Position numbers and translations under genes: made by a program
In this document: positions 19,419-28,597 of the stretch, in pieces
Layout: the number at the start of each line of letters is the position of its first letter
How positions within the stretch are numbered: the first letter of the stretch is position 1
Notes under the pieces: generated by a model
What the model saw: the letters and a program-made list of their open reading frames with translations, nothing else
What the model was told of the DNA's origin: nothing
Database searches by the model: none
Assembly (NCBI GenBank): GCA_029243145.1
Contig: JAQWSQ010000152.1
Coordinates: 1 to 43,026 of the forward strand
Reading direction: 5' to 3'
Source of the DNA: Planctomycetaceae bacterium
Lineage (GTDB): Bacteria > Planctomycetota > Planctomycetia > Planctomycetales > Planctomycetaceae
DNA length: 43,026 nucleotides

Positions 19419-20318
19419 TTATCCCGCCGCTTCTTGTTTTCGCAACTCGCGGAATTCACGCACTGCTTTGACACTCACGGGGGATCGAAGGCGTCGATAA
19501 CTCCAGCAAGCAGGCAAGATCGAGCAGATCCCGGACAAAATGCCACGAAAACGCCGATGTTTCAAACTGAAAGCCAAGCGATTCAATAACTGCAAAAACG
19601 CATACGGAAAAAACCAGATCGGATAGCGAATCCAAGCCAGCAATGCCACGTTCCGAATATGAGCCGCGTTGATGCCCGGTAATGCGTGATACGTGATTCG
19701 GTCGCAGGCGTGAAAGACTTGCAGGTGATCGGCTGATCGAATCTCCCAGCCTTGGTCAATGAGTTGTAAGGTCATGTCGGCCTCTTCCATTCCATAGGCT
19801 TGATGAAGAGACACGTAGCCACGCGTATTGATTAAAGCGGACCGCCTCAAAATCGCCCCGCAACCGACAAAGTTCGAGGCTGGCTTCAGTGTTTCTTCGT
19901 GTTCAGGTTGTGGTGTCGGGGCTGGGAACTCTTTGAGAATGCCATCCGATTCCTGAATACCACAACCGAAGACGGCCACCTCGGGATGTGATTCCATCAA
20001 TTCCTGAGCTTGTGAAAAAAATGTTTCGTCCATTGGCCAAGAATCGTCATCGAGGCTCACCAGGCATTCGTGAGTGGCGGCGTGATAGAGCTTATTTCGA
20101 CCACCGCCCGGTCCTTGCCGCTCCAAACTCTGCAGGACGACAACTCCCGGGAACTCTGCCTTCAACATGTATTCGGTGTTCCGATCACCGAAGTCGATGT
20201 GTACGAGGATTTCAGCCGGCGCGGGAGTGCAAAGAGCGAGATAACCGAGAGTTTGCCTGAGCTGATCCGCGCGTTCGTAAGTGGGTATGATCACACTGGT
20301 TTTTTGGGCTGACGACAT
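19419..20318 (-). CDS. family 2 glycosyltransferase
   Basis: A 299-residue GT-A-fold glycosyltransferase. It opens KTSVIIPTYERADQLRQTL, carries the metal/nucleotide-sugar DxD-type motif SLDDDSWP (D90-D92), a VGCGAILRRSAL acceptor-side motif and MEEADMTLQL (E178, E179), where the catalytic base is expected. Residues about 228-275 are hydrophobic and aromatic (LLAWIRYPIWFFPYAFLQLL) and may anchor it to the membrane. ATG at 20318 is preferred to the TTG at 20327. It stands alone, with no polysaccharide cluster next to it, so cell-surface glycan synthesis is inferred from the family only. Donor and acceptor are unknown. Confidence 0.9.
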   Translation of the reverse strand: MSSAQKTSVIIPTYERADQLRQTLGYLALCTPAPAEILVHIDFGDRNTEYMLKAEFPGVVVLQSLERQGPGGGRNKLYHAATHECLVSLDDDSWPMDETFFSQAQELMESHPEVAVFGCGIQESDGILKEFPAPTPQPEHEETLKPASNFVGCGAILRRSALINTRGYVSLHQAYGMEEADMTLQLIDQGWEIRSADHLQVFHACDRITYHALPGINAAHIRNVALLAWIRYPIWFFPYAFLQLLNRLAFSLKHRRFRGILSGICSILPACWSYRRLRSPVSVKAVREFRELRKQEAAG

Positions 20319-20435
20319 GATCGGCAAATTTTCGGGGGAGAGGCACTCTATGATTCAAGCGGAACAGAATCAGATTGAATCTTTGCACCAGCACATTGTA
20401 TCCCGAGACAGATGCAGACGTTACCTCAGATTCGC

Positions 20436-21749
20436 CTACTGATCGGCGACGAGTAACCTCACCCGCGGTTCACGCAGAGCGTCCAGCTTGGAAAGTGCTT
20501 CATCGGCGGCAAGAAGTTTGCCCAACTGCGTACGATGCGTCATCACCACCAGTGGCACAACCGGATACTCACCTTCCCCCGTCACATCGAGTTCGGGCGC
20601 TTCGTGCTGAATAATCGACGCCAGGCTAATTTCGTGTTGCCCTAAAATGTCGGCGATGTCGGCAAAGACATGCGGGCGGTCTTCCACTTGGAAACGGAGA
20701 TAGAAACGGCTGGTGATTTCATTTTTCGGAACAACATCGGCTCCGTTCTCACCCCAAATCTCCAGTTTCGGAAACGTAATTTGAGTGCGTCCCAAAGCCA
20801 TGTCGATAATATCGGAGGCCACGGCAGAGGCTGTTGGCATTTGACCGGCTCCCGGTCCGCAATACCAAGTTCTTCCGACGGCATCTCCCAGTAATGAAAC
20901 CGCGTTGAAGGCACCATCGATATTGGCCAGTGGGCGGGCGGTCTTGATCAATGTCGGTTGGACATGCATTTCCAATTGGTCATCGACCATTCGTGAAGTC
21001 GCCAAAAGTTTGACTTTGTATCCCAACTCGCGTGCATACTTCAGATCGGCCAACTCAAGAGTATCAATCCCTTGTCGCGGGAAGTCGGCGAGTGAGACGG
21101 TCGTTCCCCAAGCCAATTGGGTCAGCAGGACCAATTTTTGAGCCGCGTCAGTGCCATCAATATCAAAGGTCGGATCGGCCTCGGCATAACCGAGCTGTTG
21201 TGCTTCGTGCAGAATTTCATCGTAAGACGCATTCCGATTGAACATTTCCGTCAGAATAAAATTACTCGTTCCATTCAAGATTGCTTCAATCGACAGCAAT
21301 TGATTCGAAGCGAGAGATTTTCCTACGACATCGATGATCGGAATTCCCCCCGCAACGGCTGCTTCATACGCGACACAACAATTATTGGCTTTCGCCGTGG
21401 CAAAAATCTCTGAGCTATGTTCACACAGCAACGCCTTGTTGGCAGTGACCACATTTTTCCCCGCCTGGAGACATCGCAGCATAATATCGCGAGCCGGTTC
21501 GATTCCACCAATTAACTGAACCACCAGCGAAATCTCTGGATCTTTAATCACTTCATCAATACTGACGGTCAACACGCCGTCCGGCAGTGAAATACCACGA
21601 TCCCGGCCCAGATCGCGCACGGTCGCTTTGCGAATGTTGATGGGACGTCCCGCCCGGCGAGTCAGCATTTCCGATTGATTCGTGAGGATTTTGGCAACCC
21701 CCGAACCAACGTTTCCCATGCCGATAATGCCGATTTCCAGCGGAGACAT
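20436..21749 (-). CDS. hom: homoserine dehydrogenase with C-terminal ACT domain
   Basis: Reduces aspartate semialdehyde to homoserine, the branch point to threonine, methionine and isoleucine. It has 437 residues from ATG 21749 (AAGGA seven bases upstream), and the 44-codon extension upstream is discarded. The NAD(P)-binding motif is GIIGMGNVGSGVAKIL. The conserved AGKNVVTANKALL carries K105, ILNGTSNFILTEM and AEADPTFDIDGTDAAQKLVLL form the catalytic core, and LKYARELGYKVKLLA follows. An ACT domain over about 355-437 suggests threonine feedback. It is divergent from mqnA with 130 bases between. Its proximity to ilvN/ilvC fits isoleucine supply. Confidence 0.95.
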   Translation of the reverse strand: MSPLEIGIIGMGNVGSGVAKILTNQSEMLTRRAGRPINIRKATVRDLGRDRGISLPDGVLTVSIDEVIKDPEISLVVQLIGGIEPARDIMLRCLQAGKNVVTANKALLCEHSSEIFATAKANNCCVAYEAAVAGGIPIIDVVGKSLASNQLLSIEAILNGTSNFILTEMFNRNASYDEILHEAQQLGYAEADPTFDIDGTDAAQKLVLLTQLAWGTTVSLADFPRQGIDTLELADLKYARELGYKVKLLATSRMVDDQLEMHVQPTLIKTARPLANIDGAFNAVSLLGDAVGRTWYCGPGAGQMPTASAVASDIIDMALGRTQITFPKLEIWGENGADVVPKNEITSRFYLRFQVEDRPHVFADIADILGQHEISLASIIQHEAPELDVTGEGEYPVVPLVVMTHRTQLGKLLAADEALSKLDALREPRVRLLVADQ

Positions 21750-21879
21750 AATACAGTCCTTATGGACAGTGAATAATCTGTGATTTCTGCGGATAGTCCA
21801 ATAGAAGAGGCATCCTAGCCAACAGAGACACATCCCCGCAACTCTACCGATTGCGTCACGATTGAGAGAGCCTATAATC

Positions 21880-22728
21880 ATGAACGATACAATTATGGCA
21901 ATCGCACCCCGGCAACAACCCGATTCGTTATCTCCCCCGCGTCTTCTGCGGGTTGGGGCGGTCAGCTATTTGAACTCCAAACCACTCATCGCAGGTCTCG
22001 AAGATTCACCGCTTTGCGAACTCTCGCTGGATTACCCCAGCCGACTGGCTGACGATCTGGCAGACGGATCACTCGATGTTGCCTTGATTCCATCAGTGGA
22101 GTGTTTGAGGAACCCGGAGTACGAGGTCATTTCGGATGCCTGTGTGGCGACTCTTGGAAACGTGATGAGTGTGAAACTTTATTCGCGCGTCAAACCCGGA
22201 TCGATCAAGACACTCGCACTCGACGAAGGTTCCCGCACCAGCGCGGCTCTCGTCCAAACTTATCTGTCACACAAATACGGCGTAGAGCCTGATGTTTGCC
22301 CTCTTCCTCTCGAAGCCGACAATCTTGATGCCGACGCTGACGCCATTTTAATCATTGGTGATCGCGCGATGCACGCTCCCGCAGAACAATTCCACACCGT
22401 TTGGGATATGGGGCATCAATGGCGGGATTGGACGGGCTTACCGTTTGTCTTCGCGGTTTGGGCAGCGAGGCCAAACATTGATGTCAGCGAACTTGAAAAA
22501 GAACTTTCATCGGCTCGAGATCGCGGTATTCAACAGATCGAGCAGATTGCGGAAGAAGAAGCCGCCCCATTACGGCTGTCGGTGGAAACCGCTTCTAATT
22601 ACTTAAAACATAATCTCCATTTTCATCTGGGTGCTGCCGAGCGTCATGGGTTCCGACTTTTTCAGGAACTCGCAACCGAAGCCGGACTCATCGCGGGAGG
22701 GACTGAAATTGTCTTCCACACTAAGTAG
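21880..22728 (+). CDS. mqnA: chorismate dehydratase MqnA
   Basis: First enzyme of the futalosine menaquinone pathway: it dehydrates chorismate to 3-enolpyruvylbenzoate. It is a 282-residue periplasmic-binding-protein-fold enzyme with the family signature RVGAVSYLNSKPLIAGL, then SRLADDLADGSLDVALIPSVECL, VKPGSIKTLALDEGSRTSA and LPFVFAVWAARP. ATG at 21880 follows a GAGAGAG ribosome site; an alternative ATG lies five codons later. Its last 20 bases overlap the start of mqnC, so the two are translationally coupled. This implies menaquinone as respiratory quinone made without the classical menFDHCEB route. Confidence 0.94.
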   Translation: MNDTIMAIAPRQQPDSLSPPRLLRVGAVSYLNSKPLIAGLEDSPLCELSLDYPSRLADDLADGSLDVALIPSVECLRNPEYEVISDACVATLGNVMSVKLYSRVKPGSIKTLALDEGSRTSAALVQTYLSHKYGVEPDVCPLPLEADNLDADADAILIIGDRAMHAPAEQFHTVWDMGHQWRDWTGLPFVFAVWAARPNIDVSELEKELSSARDRGIQQIEQIAEEEAAPLRLSVETASNYLKHNLHFHLGAAERHGFRLFQELATEAGLIAGGTEIVFHTK

Positions 22729-23851
22729 TATTTTAAGCAAAGCCGTGACGGGTGAGCGACTCACTCCCGAAGAGGGATTGGTGATCCTCGAATCGCACGA
22801 CCTTCCCGCCATCGGTGCCGCTGCCGACGCGGTCACCAAGCGTCTGCATTCCGATCAATATCGCACTTATAATATTGATCGTAATATCAATTACACAAAT
22901 GCCTGCACGGCAGTTTGCGACTTCTGTGCGTTTTATCGGCCCCCCGATCACCCAGAGGTCTATGTTCTATCGGAAGACGTTCTGCATCAAAAAATCCAGG
23001 AAACCATCGAACTCGGCGGTGAGCAAATTCTGCTGCAAGGAGGGTTACATCCCAAGCTGCCATTGGAGTGGTATGAAGAGCTGCTGAGCGGGATTAAGGC
23101 AAAATTTCCGACCGTCAACATACATGGTTTTAGCCCACCAGAAATCTATCACTTCACCAAGATTAGCAAACAGCCGCTGAAAGTTGTTTTGGAGCGATTG
23201 AAGTCAGCCGGTCTCGGTTCGCTTCCCGGTGGAGGCGGAGAGATTCTGGTGGACCGCGTCCGCAAAGAGATCACTCGCGGAAAAGTGCTGACGGACGACT
23301 GGTTAGAAGTGAACCGTGTTTGGCATGAACTCGGAGGCAAATCGACGGCCACCATGATGTTTGGTCACGTCGAGACTCTCGCCGATCGTATCGAACACCT
23401 GGAACGCTTACGACAAGTCCAAGACGAAACGGGCGGATTCACGGCTCACATTTGCTGGACATTCCAACCTGATAACACTGACATGTCCGACATTCCACCC
23501 ACAGGTTCGTTTGAGTATTTGAAAACTCAGGCCGTCAGTCGACTTTATCTGGACAATTTCCCCAACATTCAATCGTCGTGGGTCACCCAAGGCGAGAAGA
23601 TTGGTCAGCTTGCCCTGCTTTATGGTGCTAATGATATGGGCAGCCTGATGATTGAAGAGAATGTCGTGGCCGAAGCGGGGACCGTCCATCATCTTTCGTT
23701 AGAAACTATTCGGAAATGTATCGAGGGAGTCGGCTATATTCCGCGTCAAAGGAATGTCTTCTACGACTACATCGATGATTTTAATGAAGAAGAATATCTA
23801 AAACGCCGCCAGCAGCAGACATCTCTGCCCATCCTTAATGCTCCCGTCTGA
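22709..23851 (+). CDS. mqnC: cyclic dehypoxanthinyl futalosine synthase MqnC
   Basis: Radical-SAM enzyme that cyclises dehypoxanthine futalosine in menaquinone synthesis. Its cluster motif is NACTAVCDFCAFYR (C66, C70, C73). It also has VLSEDVLHQKIQETIELGG, ILLQGGLHPKLPLEWYEELL, GLGSLPGGGGEILVDRVR and the C-terminal VAEAGTVHHLSLETIRKCI. I place the start at TTG 22709: a GGGAGG ribosome site precedes it by a few bases and the N-terminus (SSILSKAVTGERLTPEEGL) then matches the family. It gives 380 residues and a 20-base overlap with mqnA. MqnE, MqnB and MqnD are not in the window. Confidence 0.94.
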   Translation: MSSTLSSILSKAVTGERLTPEEGLVILESHDLPAIGAAADAVTKRLHSDQYRTYNIDRNINYTNACTAVCDFCAFYRPPDHPEVYVLSEDVLHQKIQETIELGGEQILLQGGLHPKLPLEWYEELLSGIKAKFPTVNIHGFSPPEIYHFTKISKQPLKVVLERLKSAGLGSLPGGGGEILVDRVRKEITRGKVLTDDWLEVNRVWHELGGKSTATMMFGHVETLADRIEHLERLRQVQDETGGFTAHICWTFQPDNTDMSDIPPTGSFEYLKTQAVSRLYLDNFPNIQSSWVTQGEKIGQLALLYGANDMGSLMIEENVVAEAGTVHHLSLETIRKCIEGVGYIPRQRNVFYDYIDDFNEEEYLKRRQQQTSLPILNAPV

Positions 23852-23911
23852 ATGACCGCTCCCATTTTCGAGGGAACCCAGAGAACTCTTTGAAAGTCGG
23901 CGTCTCGCGCT

Positions 23912-23926
23912 CGCGAGTTGCTCGCG
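23912..23926. other. GC-rich hairpin between mqnC and the ABC operon
   Basis: CGCGAG (23912-23917) and CTCGCG (23921-23926) pair around the loop TTG, within a locally very GC-rich stretch that also repeats GCTCGCGA twice. It lies 61 bases after the mqnC stop and has no T tract. It may end the mqn transcript or be an intergenic palindrome. Confidence 0.35.
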
Positions 23927-23984
23927 AAACGCGTACCATGGTGATCCCTTCTTTTGATTTTTCCGAAATTTGGACACCTCCACG

Positions 23985-24761
23985 ATGATCGACGTAGCTG
24001 GATTAACCAAGACGTTCAGCGATGTCCGGCGCGGAGAGGTTGAAGCTCTCAAGAATGTTTCGTTTACTGCCAAAGCCGGAGAAATCTTTGGCCTGCTAGG
24101 GCCGAACGGAGCCGGCAAAACAACCTGTCTGCGATTGCTGTCCACGGTCTTACGACCGACCGCCGGGCGTGCCGAAATCGCCGGGTTCGATGTCGTCAAG
24201 AACCCCGAACAAGTCCGCGCTCATATCGGTTTCATGTCGGGTAATACGGGCGTTTATGACCGTATGTCGGCTTGGGAGATGGTCGAATATTTCGGTCGTC
24301 TTTATGGTGTCGAAGAGTCTGTGCGAGCTACTCGACAGGAAGAAATTTTCGGCACGCTGCAAATGGACGACTTTCGAGACATCCTCGGATCAAAAATGTC
24401 GACCGGAATGAAACAGAAAGTGTCCATCGCCCGAACACTCATCCACGACCCACCCGTCCTCATTTTTGATGAACCGACCTCCGGTCTCGATGTTCTCGTG
24501 GCCCGCAGTGTCATTGACGCCATCGAGCGTTTGCGCGAACAAGGAAAATGTGTGATCTTCTCAACGCACATCATGCGTGAAGTGGAACGTTTGTGTGATG
24601 AAGTGGCCGTCATCGATCAAGGTGAAATTCTGGCAGCGGGGACACTCGACGAGCTTCGTGAACAATATCAGCAACCCGATGTCGAGGAACTCTTCTATCA
24701 ATTGATTGCCGACAACCGCGCCAATACTGCGTCTGCAAAAAGTGGGGAGAATTCTCCATAA
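23985..24761 (+). CDS. natA: ABC transporter ATP-binding protein (NatA-like)
   Basis: A 258-residue ATPase of the NatA/CcmA-type ABC-2 exporters. It has Walker [10 protein letters not shown] (39-47), a signature in the variant form [14 protein letters not shown] (about 139-152) in place of LSGGQ, Walker [14 protein letters not shown] and the switch histidine in [14 protein letters not shown]. The end [20 protein letters not shown] is typical of NatA tails. ATG at 23985 lacks a strong ribosome site, and an earlier in-frame TTG at 23970 is less likely. The stop overlaps the permease start by one base (TAATG), so the pair is coupled. In Bacillus, NatAB exports sodium; that activity is not proven here. 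Confidence 0.92.
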   Translation: MIDVAGLTKTFSDVRRGEVEALKNVSFTAKAGEIFGLLGPNGAGKTTCLRLLSTVLRPTAGRAEIAGFDVVKNPEQVRAHIGFMSGNTGVYDRMSAWEMVEYFGRLYGVEESVRATRQEEIFGTLQMDDFRDILGSKMSTGMKQKVSIARTLIHDPPVLIFDEPTSGLDVLVARSVIDAIERLREQGKCVIFSTHIMREVERLCDEVAVIDQGEILAAGTLDELREQYQQPDVEELFYQLIADNRANTASAKSGENSP

Positions 24762-27157
24762 TGCAACGACGCAATGTCGGGCTCATTTTTGCTCGCGAAA
24801 TTCGAGATCAGTTTCGTGACCGACGAACGCTGTTCATGATGTTGGTTCTGCCAATATTGCTCTACCCCGGAATGGGTGTTGGCATGTTGCAGATGACTGT
24901 CCTGTTCAGCAATCAAGAGCGGGAAGCGGTGATCCTCGGCAACGAAAATCTGCCTGAGACTCCGTTACTGATTGAGGGAGAACGCTTTGATAAACGGTTT
25001 TTCACCAAAGACTCGGAAGCCGCTCATGGATTGCGACTCATCCTCGAAACTCCGCCCTCAAACACGGACCAAGAGGAAACCGATCTCGATCAACGCGATT
25101 TGATTCTCAAGGCTCATCAATTGGTCGAGCTTGTTCGCCAGAAACACAAGATCGACCAGTGGGAGAAAACTGAAGACGAAGTTGAAGAGACTCCAGAACT
25201 TGTCCAACTGGAAAACGAACTCGCGGCCGCATTTGCTGCGTTTCCCGCCGATCTTGTCATTTATTTCCCTCCCGGATTTGATCAGTTCATCAACGAGTAT
25301 CTCTCTTCTGATCGCCCCGCAGACAACGCAGCCATCACCGACGATCTCCGACCGGTGGTGGTCTATAGCGGTGCTGATGAGAGTTCACAAATCGCGTATC
25401 GGCAACTCGCATCAGTGCTCGGGCAATACGAACGTGAACTGCTGCAAAAACGAGGTGAGAACCTCAACATCCCCGGCCCTTTTTTGCAACCGCTATTTGA
25501 ACGTCGTGATTATGATGGCGACCGCCATAACGTCGAAGATGCCGCGATGGAGGCCCAACATTCTGCCAATATCTGGAGTCGCTTTTTCCCCACACTGTTG
25601 ATCCTCATGACACTCACCGGGGCGTTTTATCCCTCGATCGATCTGGGAGCCGGCGAAAAAGAGCGCGGCACCATGGAAACGTTACTCATCAGCCCCGCAG
25701 CACGCAGCGAAATTGTGCTCGGAAAATTCTTCACCATTCTACTTTTCAGCATTATGACGGCGATGTTCAACATCATCAGCATGGGCCTGACGGCATTCTA
25801 TATGGCTTCTATGACCGGTGACTCACAGAGCATGGGAATGATTAACTTGACCCTACCGCCAATCAGCTCGTTCATCGCAATGAGCATTATGATGATCCCG
25901 CTGGCGGCTATGTTTAGCGCGATGTCACTGGCTTTGGCAACCTTTGCCAAAAGCACCAAAGAGGGACAATATTATCTGACTCCCCTGATGATTGTCGTCA
26001 TGGGACTGACGATATTTTGCATGTCTCCCGGCGTTGATCTCACCCCGTTCAACAGTGTCATTCCCGTTGTGGGACTTGGCCTGTTACTGAAAAACCTGAT
26101 CCTCTCTCCCATCTCTGATGTTGACATCTATGTCTATGTGTTACCGGTGTTATTGACCAGTATTGGTTACAGCATGATTGCTCTGTGGTGGGCGATTGAA
26201 CAATTCCATCGAGAAGAAGTTCTCTTCCGCGAATCAGAACGACTCGATCTCAAACTCTGGATTCAACATCTCCTCAGAGATAAAGAACCACTCCCCACAA
26301 CGGGTGAAGCGATTGTTTGTTTCCTGACAATCATGCTGTTGCAGTTTCTGTCGTTTGGACTCTTCCAAGGATTGTTCAGCGATCCCAACATTTCTCCCGC
26401 AGACGCAATCCTGCAAGCTCTTTCATTGCAACAGGTCGTCATCATCGCTTCACCGGGACTCTTCATGGGTCTGCTGATCACCTCGAGCGTTCGCCGCACA
26501 TTTCGTTTACGAATGGCACGCCCCAAATGGATCGGAATGGGAATTGTCCTCCCCATTCTTTTATTACCTTTGGCGATGACACTCCAAACTTATTTACAGT
26601 GGTTCTTTCCAGAATTACCGGATCGCATCAAAGAAACGCTCGCACCCATGAGCGATCCCGATCTTAGTGTATTCAAATTGCTGGCTGTGTTCGCATTACT
26701 CCCCGCCATTTGTGAAGAACTCGCCTTTCGGGGTTTTATTCTCAGCGGATTCAGCCGAAACGGACGAACGGGTGTGGCTATCGTATTCTCCGCACTGTTG
26801 TTCGGCGTGATGCACATGATCCCTCAACAAGTGTTTAACGCCTTTCTGTTGGGGCTGGTTCTGGGGCTCCTTGCTTTGCGTAGCGGTAGTATCATTCCCG
26901 GAGTTCTCTTTCACTTTGTCAATAATGCCATGGGTGTTCTCGCAGAACGAATCCCGGTTGAAACTTTCCAATCGAGGCCGGTCAACTGGATCGCCACCGT
27001 TGATCAACAGGGGCTCCACTTCTCGATACTGACTTTGATCATTTGTCTCGCGGGAGGAGGAGCATGTATCTGGCATTTGATCCAGTCTACAAATGACATC
27101 TCGCCGGCTCTGGAAGAAGAAATCCCGCCCACTCCGTTGGCTGTTTCGGAGGGCTAA
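24761..27157 (+). CDS. natB: NatB-type ABC-2 permease fused to a CPBP intramembrane protease
   Basis: A 798-residue fusion. The N-terminal half is an ABC-2 exporter permease of the NatB type: a first membrane segment (MMLVLPILLYPGMGVGMLQM), an extracytoplasmic domain over about 50-275 and a membrane bundle beginning WSRFFPTLLILMTLTGAFYP, with GAGEKERGTMETLLISPAARSEI. From about 510 a second polytopic part leads to the CPBP/Abi (CAAX-like) protease motifs: EELAFRGF (E652, E653, R657), H685 in GVMHM, and HFVNN (H718, N722). These are the glutamate pair and histidines expected of an active CPBP protease. The amidohydrolase starts four bases after the stop. Coupling of export and membrane proteolysis is an inference. 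Confidence 0.9.
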   Translation: MQRRNVGLIFAREIRDQFRDRRTLFMMLVLPILLYPGMGVGMLQMTVLFSNQEREAVILGNENLPETPLLIEGERFDKRFFTKDSEAAHGLRLILETPPSNTDQEETDLDQRDLILKAHQLVELVRQKHKIDQWEKTEDEVEETPELVQLENELAAAFAAFPADLVIYFPPGFDQFINEYLSSDRPADNAAITDDLRPVVVYSGADESSQIAYRQLASVLGQYERELLQKRGENLNIPGPFLQPLFERRDYDGDRHNVEDAAMEAQHSANIWSRFFPTLLILMTLTGAFYPSIDLGAGEKERGTMETLLISPAARSEIVLGKFFTILLFSIMTAMFNIISMGLTAFYMASMTGDSQSMGMINLTLPPISSFIAMSIMMIPLAAMFSAMSLALATFAKSTKEGQYYLTPLMIVVMGLTIFCMSPGVDLTPFNSVIPVVGLGLLLKNLILSPISDVDIYVYVLPVLLTSIGYSMIALWWAIEQFHREEVLFRESERLDLKLWIQHLLRDKEPLPTTGEAIVCFLTIMLLQFLSFGLFQGLFSDPNISPADAILQALSLQQVVIIASPGLFMGLLITSSVRRTFRLRMARPKWIGMGIVLPILLLPLAMTLQTYLQWFFPELPDRIKETLAPMSDPDLSVFKLLAVFALLPAICEELAFRGFILSGFSRNGRTGVAIVFSALLFGVMHMIPQQVFNAFLLGLVLGLLALRSGSIIPGVLFHFVNNAMGVLAERIPVETFQSRPVNWIATVDQQGLHFSILTLIICLAGGGACIWHLIQSTNDISPALEEEIPPTPLAVSEG

Positions 27158-27160
27158 AGA

Positions 27161-28321
27161 ATGTCGGTGGAACAGGCCTTTCGCGCCCGCTGGGTATTCC
27201 CCCCAGAGAGTGAACCAATCCGCGACGCAACAATCATTGTCACCGCTGGCATCCTTACCGATATCACCACTCAAAGAATCCCCACCGCAAAGGATCTCGG
27301 ATCGGCGGCCATTATTCCCGGCCTGGTGAATGCTCATGTGCATTTGGAATTCAGCGGCCATTCAACTCCCATCACTCCTCCCTTACCATTTACAGACTGG
27401 ATCCGATCCGTCATCCGCAGTCGTCAGCAAGAGGGTTCACGAGAGGGTTCACTGGCATCGGGCATTCAAGAATGTTTGCAGACAGAGACGACCGCTCTGG
27501 GTGAAATTGCCACGTCACCTCTTTCCGCAAAGCAGCTTGATGAATGCTCTCTGGCGGGGGTGGTCTTTCAGGAAGTGATTGGCATCTCGGAACAAGCCGC
27601 GCGTGAGAAAGGCAGTCAACTCGTCGAGCTGCTCACAGATTACCAGCCACAACGAGACCAGTTAAGTATCGGCTTGAGTCCTCATGCCCCCTACTCGGTC
27701 CATCCTGACTTGTTACAAAAAATCGTCCAACTCAGCCGTTCCGAACATTGCCCACTCGCCATGCACCTGGCGGAAAACCGGGCTGAGCGAGAATTGATCG
27801 GATCTTGCGAGGGCGAATTTCGTTCGTTCCTCGAAGACATGAATCTTTGGCCCGGCGATGTCTGGCACGAGTTCCGAACGATCAACGATTATTTACGCCT
27901 GTTATCACAAGCCGACTCAGCCCTCATCGTTCACGGAAACGATTTGCAAGCCGACGAGATTGAGTATCTCGCAACGCAATCGCAAATGTCGGTCGTCTAT
28001 TGCCCGCGGACACATGCTTATTTTCAGCACGCGCAACATCCGTTACCTCATCTGCTGGATCGAGGTATCAACGTCGCCTTGGGGACCGACGGTCGCAGTT
28101 CAAACCCCGACCTCGATCTTTGGCAAGACGCACGACACGTCCGACAGACTTTCCCGAATCTGTCACCCAACGAAGTTCTCAATTTAGCGACCCTCAATGG
28201 TGCGCGTGCATTGAAGCTTTGTTCCAGTGGCCTCACGATTGGTAGACAAGCTCGCTGGAGTCTCGTCCCTCTTGACGCTCTGTCCTCAGAAAGCGATCCC
28301 TGGCGTTTGTTATTCGCATAG
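27161..28321 (+). CDS. COG0402-type amidohydrolase, candidate 6-aminodeoxyfutalosine deaminase
   Basis: A 386-residue metal-dependent amidohydrolase. The metal ligands are H59 and H61 in LVNAHVHLEFS, H202 in MHLAENRAE with catalytic E205 beside it, H259 in IVHGN and D310 in ALGTDGRSSNPDLDLW. GLSPHAPYSVH is also conserved. ATG at 27161 follows GGAGGG by eight bases. The amidohydrolase superfamily includes S-adenosylhomocysteine, guanine and 6-aminodeoxyfutalosine deaminases. Lying 3.3 kb downstream of mqnA-mqnC on the same strand, it may supply the deamination step after MqnE. The neighbourhood suggests but does not prove this, because the ABC genes intervene. Confidence 0.85.
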   Translation: MSVEQAFRARWVFPPESEPIRDATIIVTAGILTDITTQRIPTAKDLGSAAIIPGLVNAHVHLEFSGHSTPITPPLPFTDWIRSVIRSRQQEGSREGSLASGIQECLQTETTALGEIATSPLSAKQLDECSLAGVVFQEVIGISEQAAREKGSQLVELLTDYQPQRDQLSIGLSPHAPYSVHPDLLQKIVQLSRSEHCPLAMHLAENRAERELIGSCEGEFRSFLEDMNLWPGDVWHEFRTINDYLRLLSQADSALIVHGNDLQADEIEYLATQSQMSVVYCPRTHAYFQHAQHPLPHLLDRGINVALGTDGRSSNPDLDLWQDARHVRQTFPNLSPNEVLNLATLNGARALKLCSSGLTIGRQARWSLVPLDALSSESDPWRLLFA

Positions 28322-28579
28322 TTACTTGAGATCACGAGTGGTTAGTGGCTTCTTTCATCTGGGGCCATGCTTGCGTTACTCAATACGAAGGCTGTGTGAG
28401 AACTCAGACATGAATTTCATTTACAAACTATTTGCGAGCCCCAGGCACACATCAACTTCGCACAGTCAGGCTCGTTCTCTTTCTCATTTGTCTCGGCGTC
28501 CTCAGCGAACTCTGCGGTTGAAATTTTTCCCCTTCCATTTCACTGGCGGACAGACCAAATATTTGATGCGAAGCGAAAA

Positions 28580-28597
28580 GCTGGGACCAGTCCCAGC
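28580..28597. repeat. perfect intergenic palindrome
   Basis: GCTGGGAC and GTCCCAGC are exact reverse complements separated by CA, followed by CTACGGCTGAAATCC. It lies in the gene-poor stretch far from any stop codon (259 bases after the amidohydrolase) and has no T tract, so a dispersed repeat unit is likelier than a terminator. Confidence 0.5.

Noticed and set aside
23970..23984. TTG start for the NatA-like ATPase
   Set aside because: The five extra residues are not family-like, and ATG 23985 is a better start although its ribosome site is weak.
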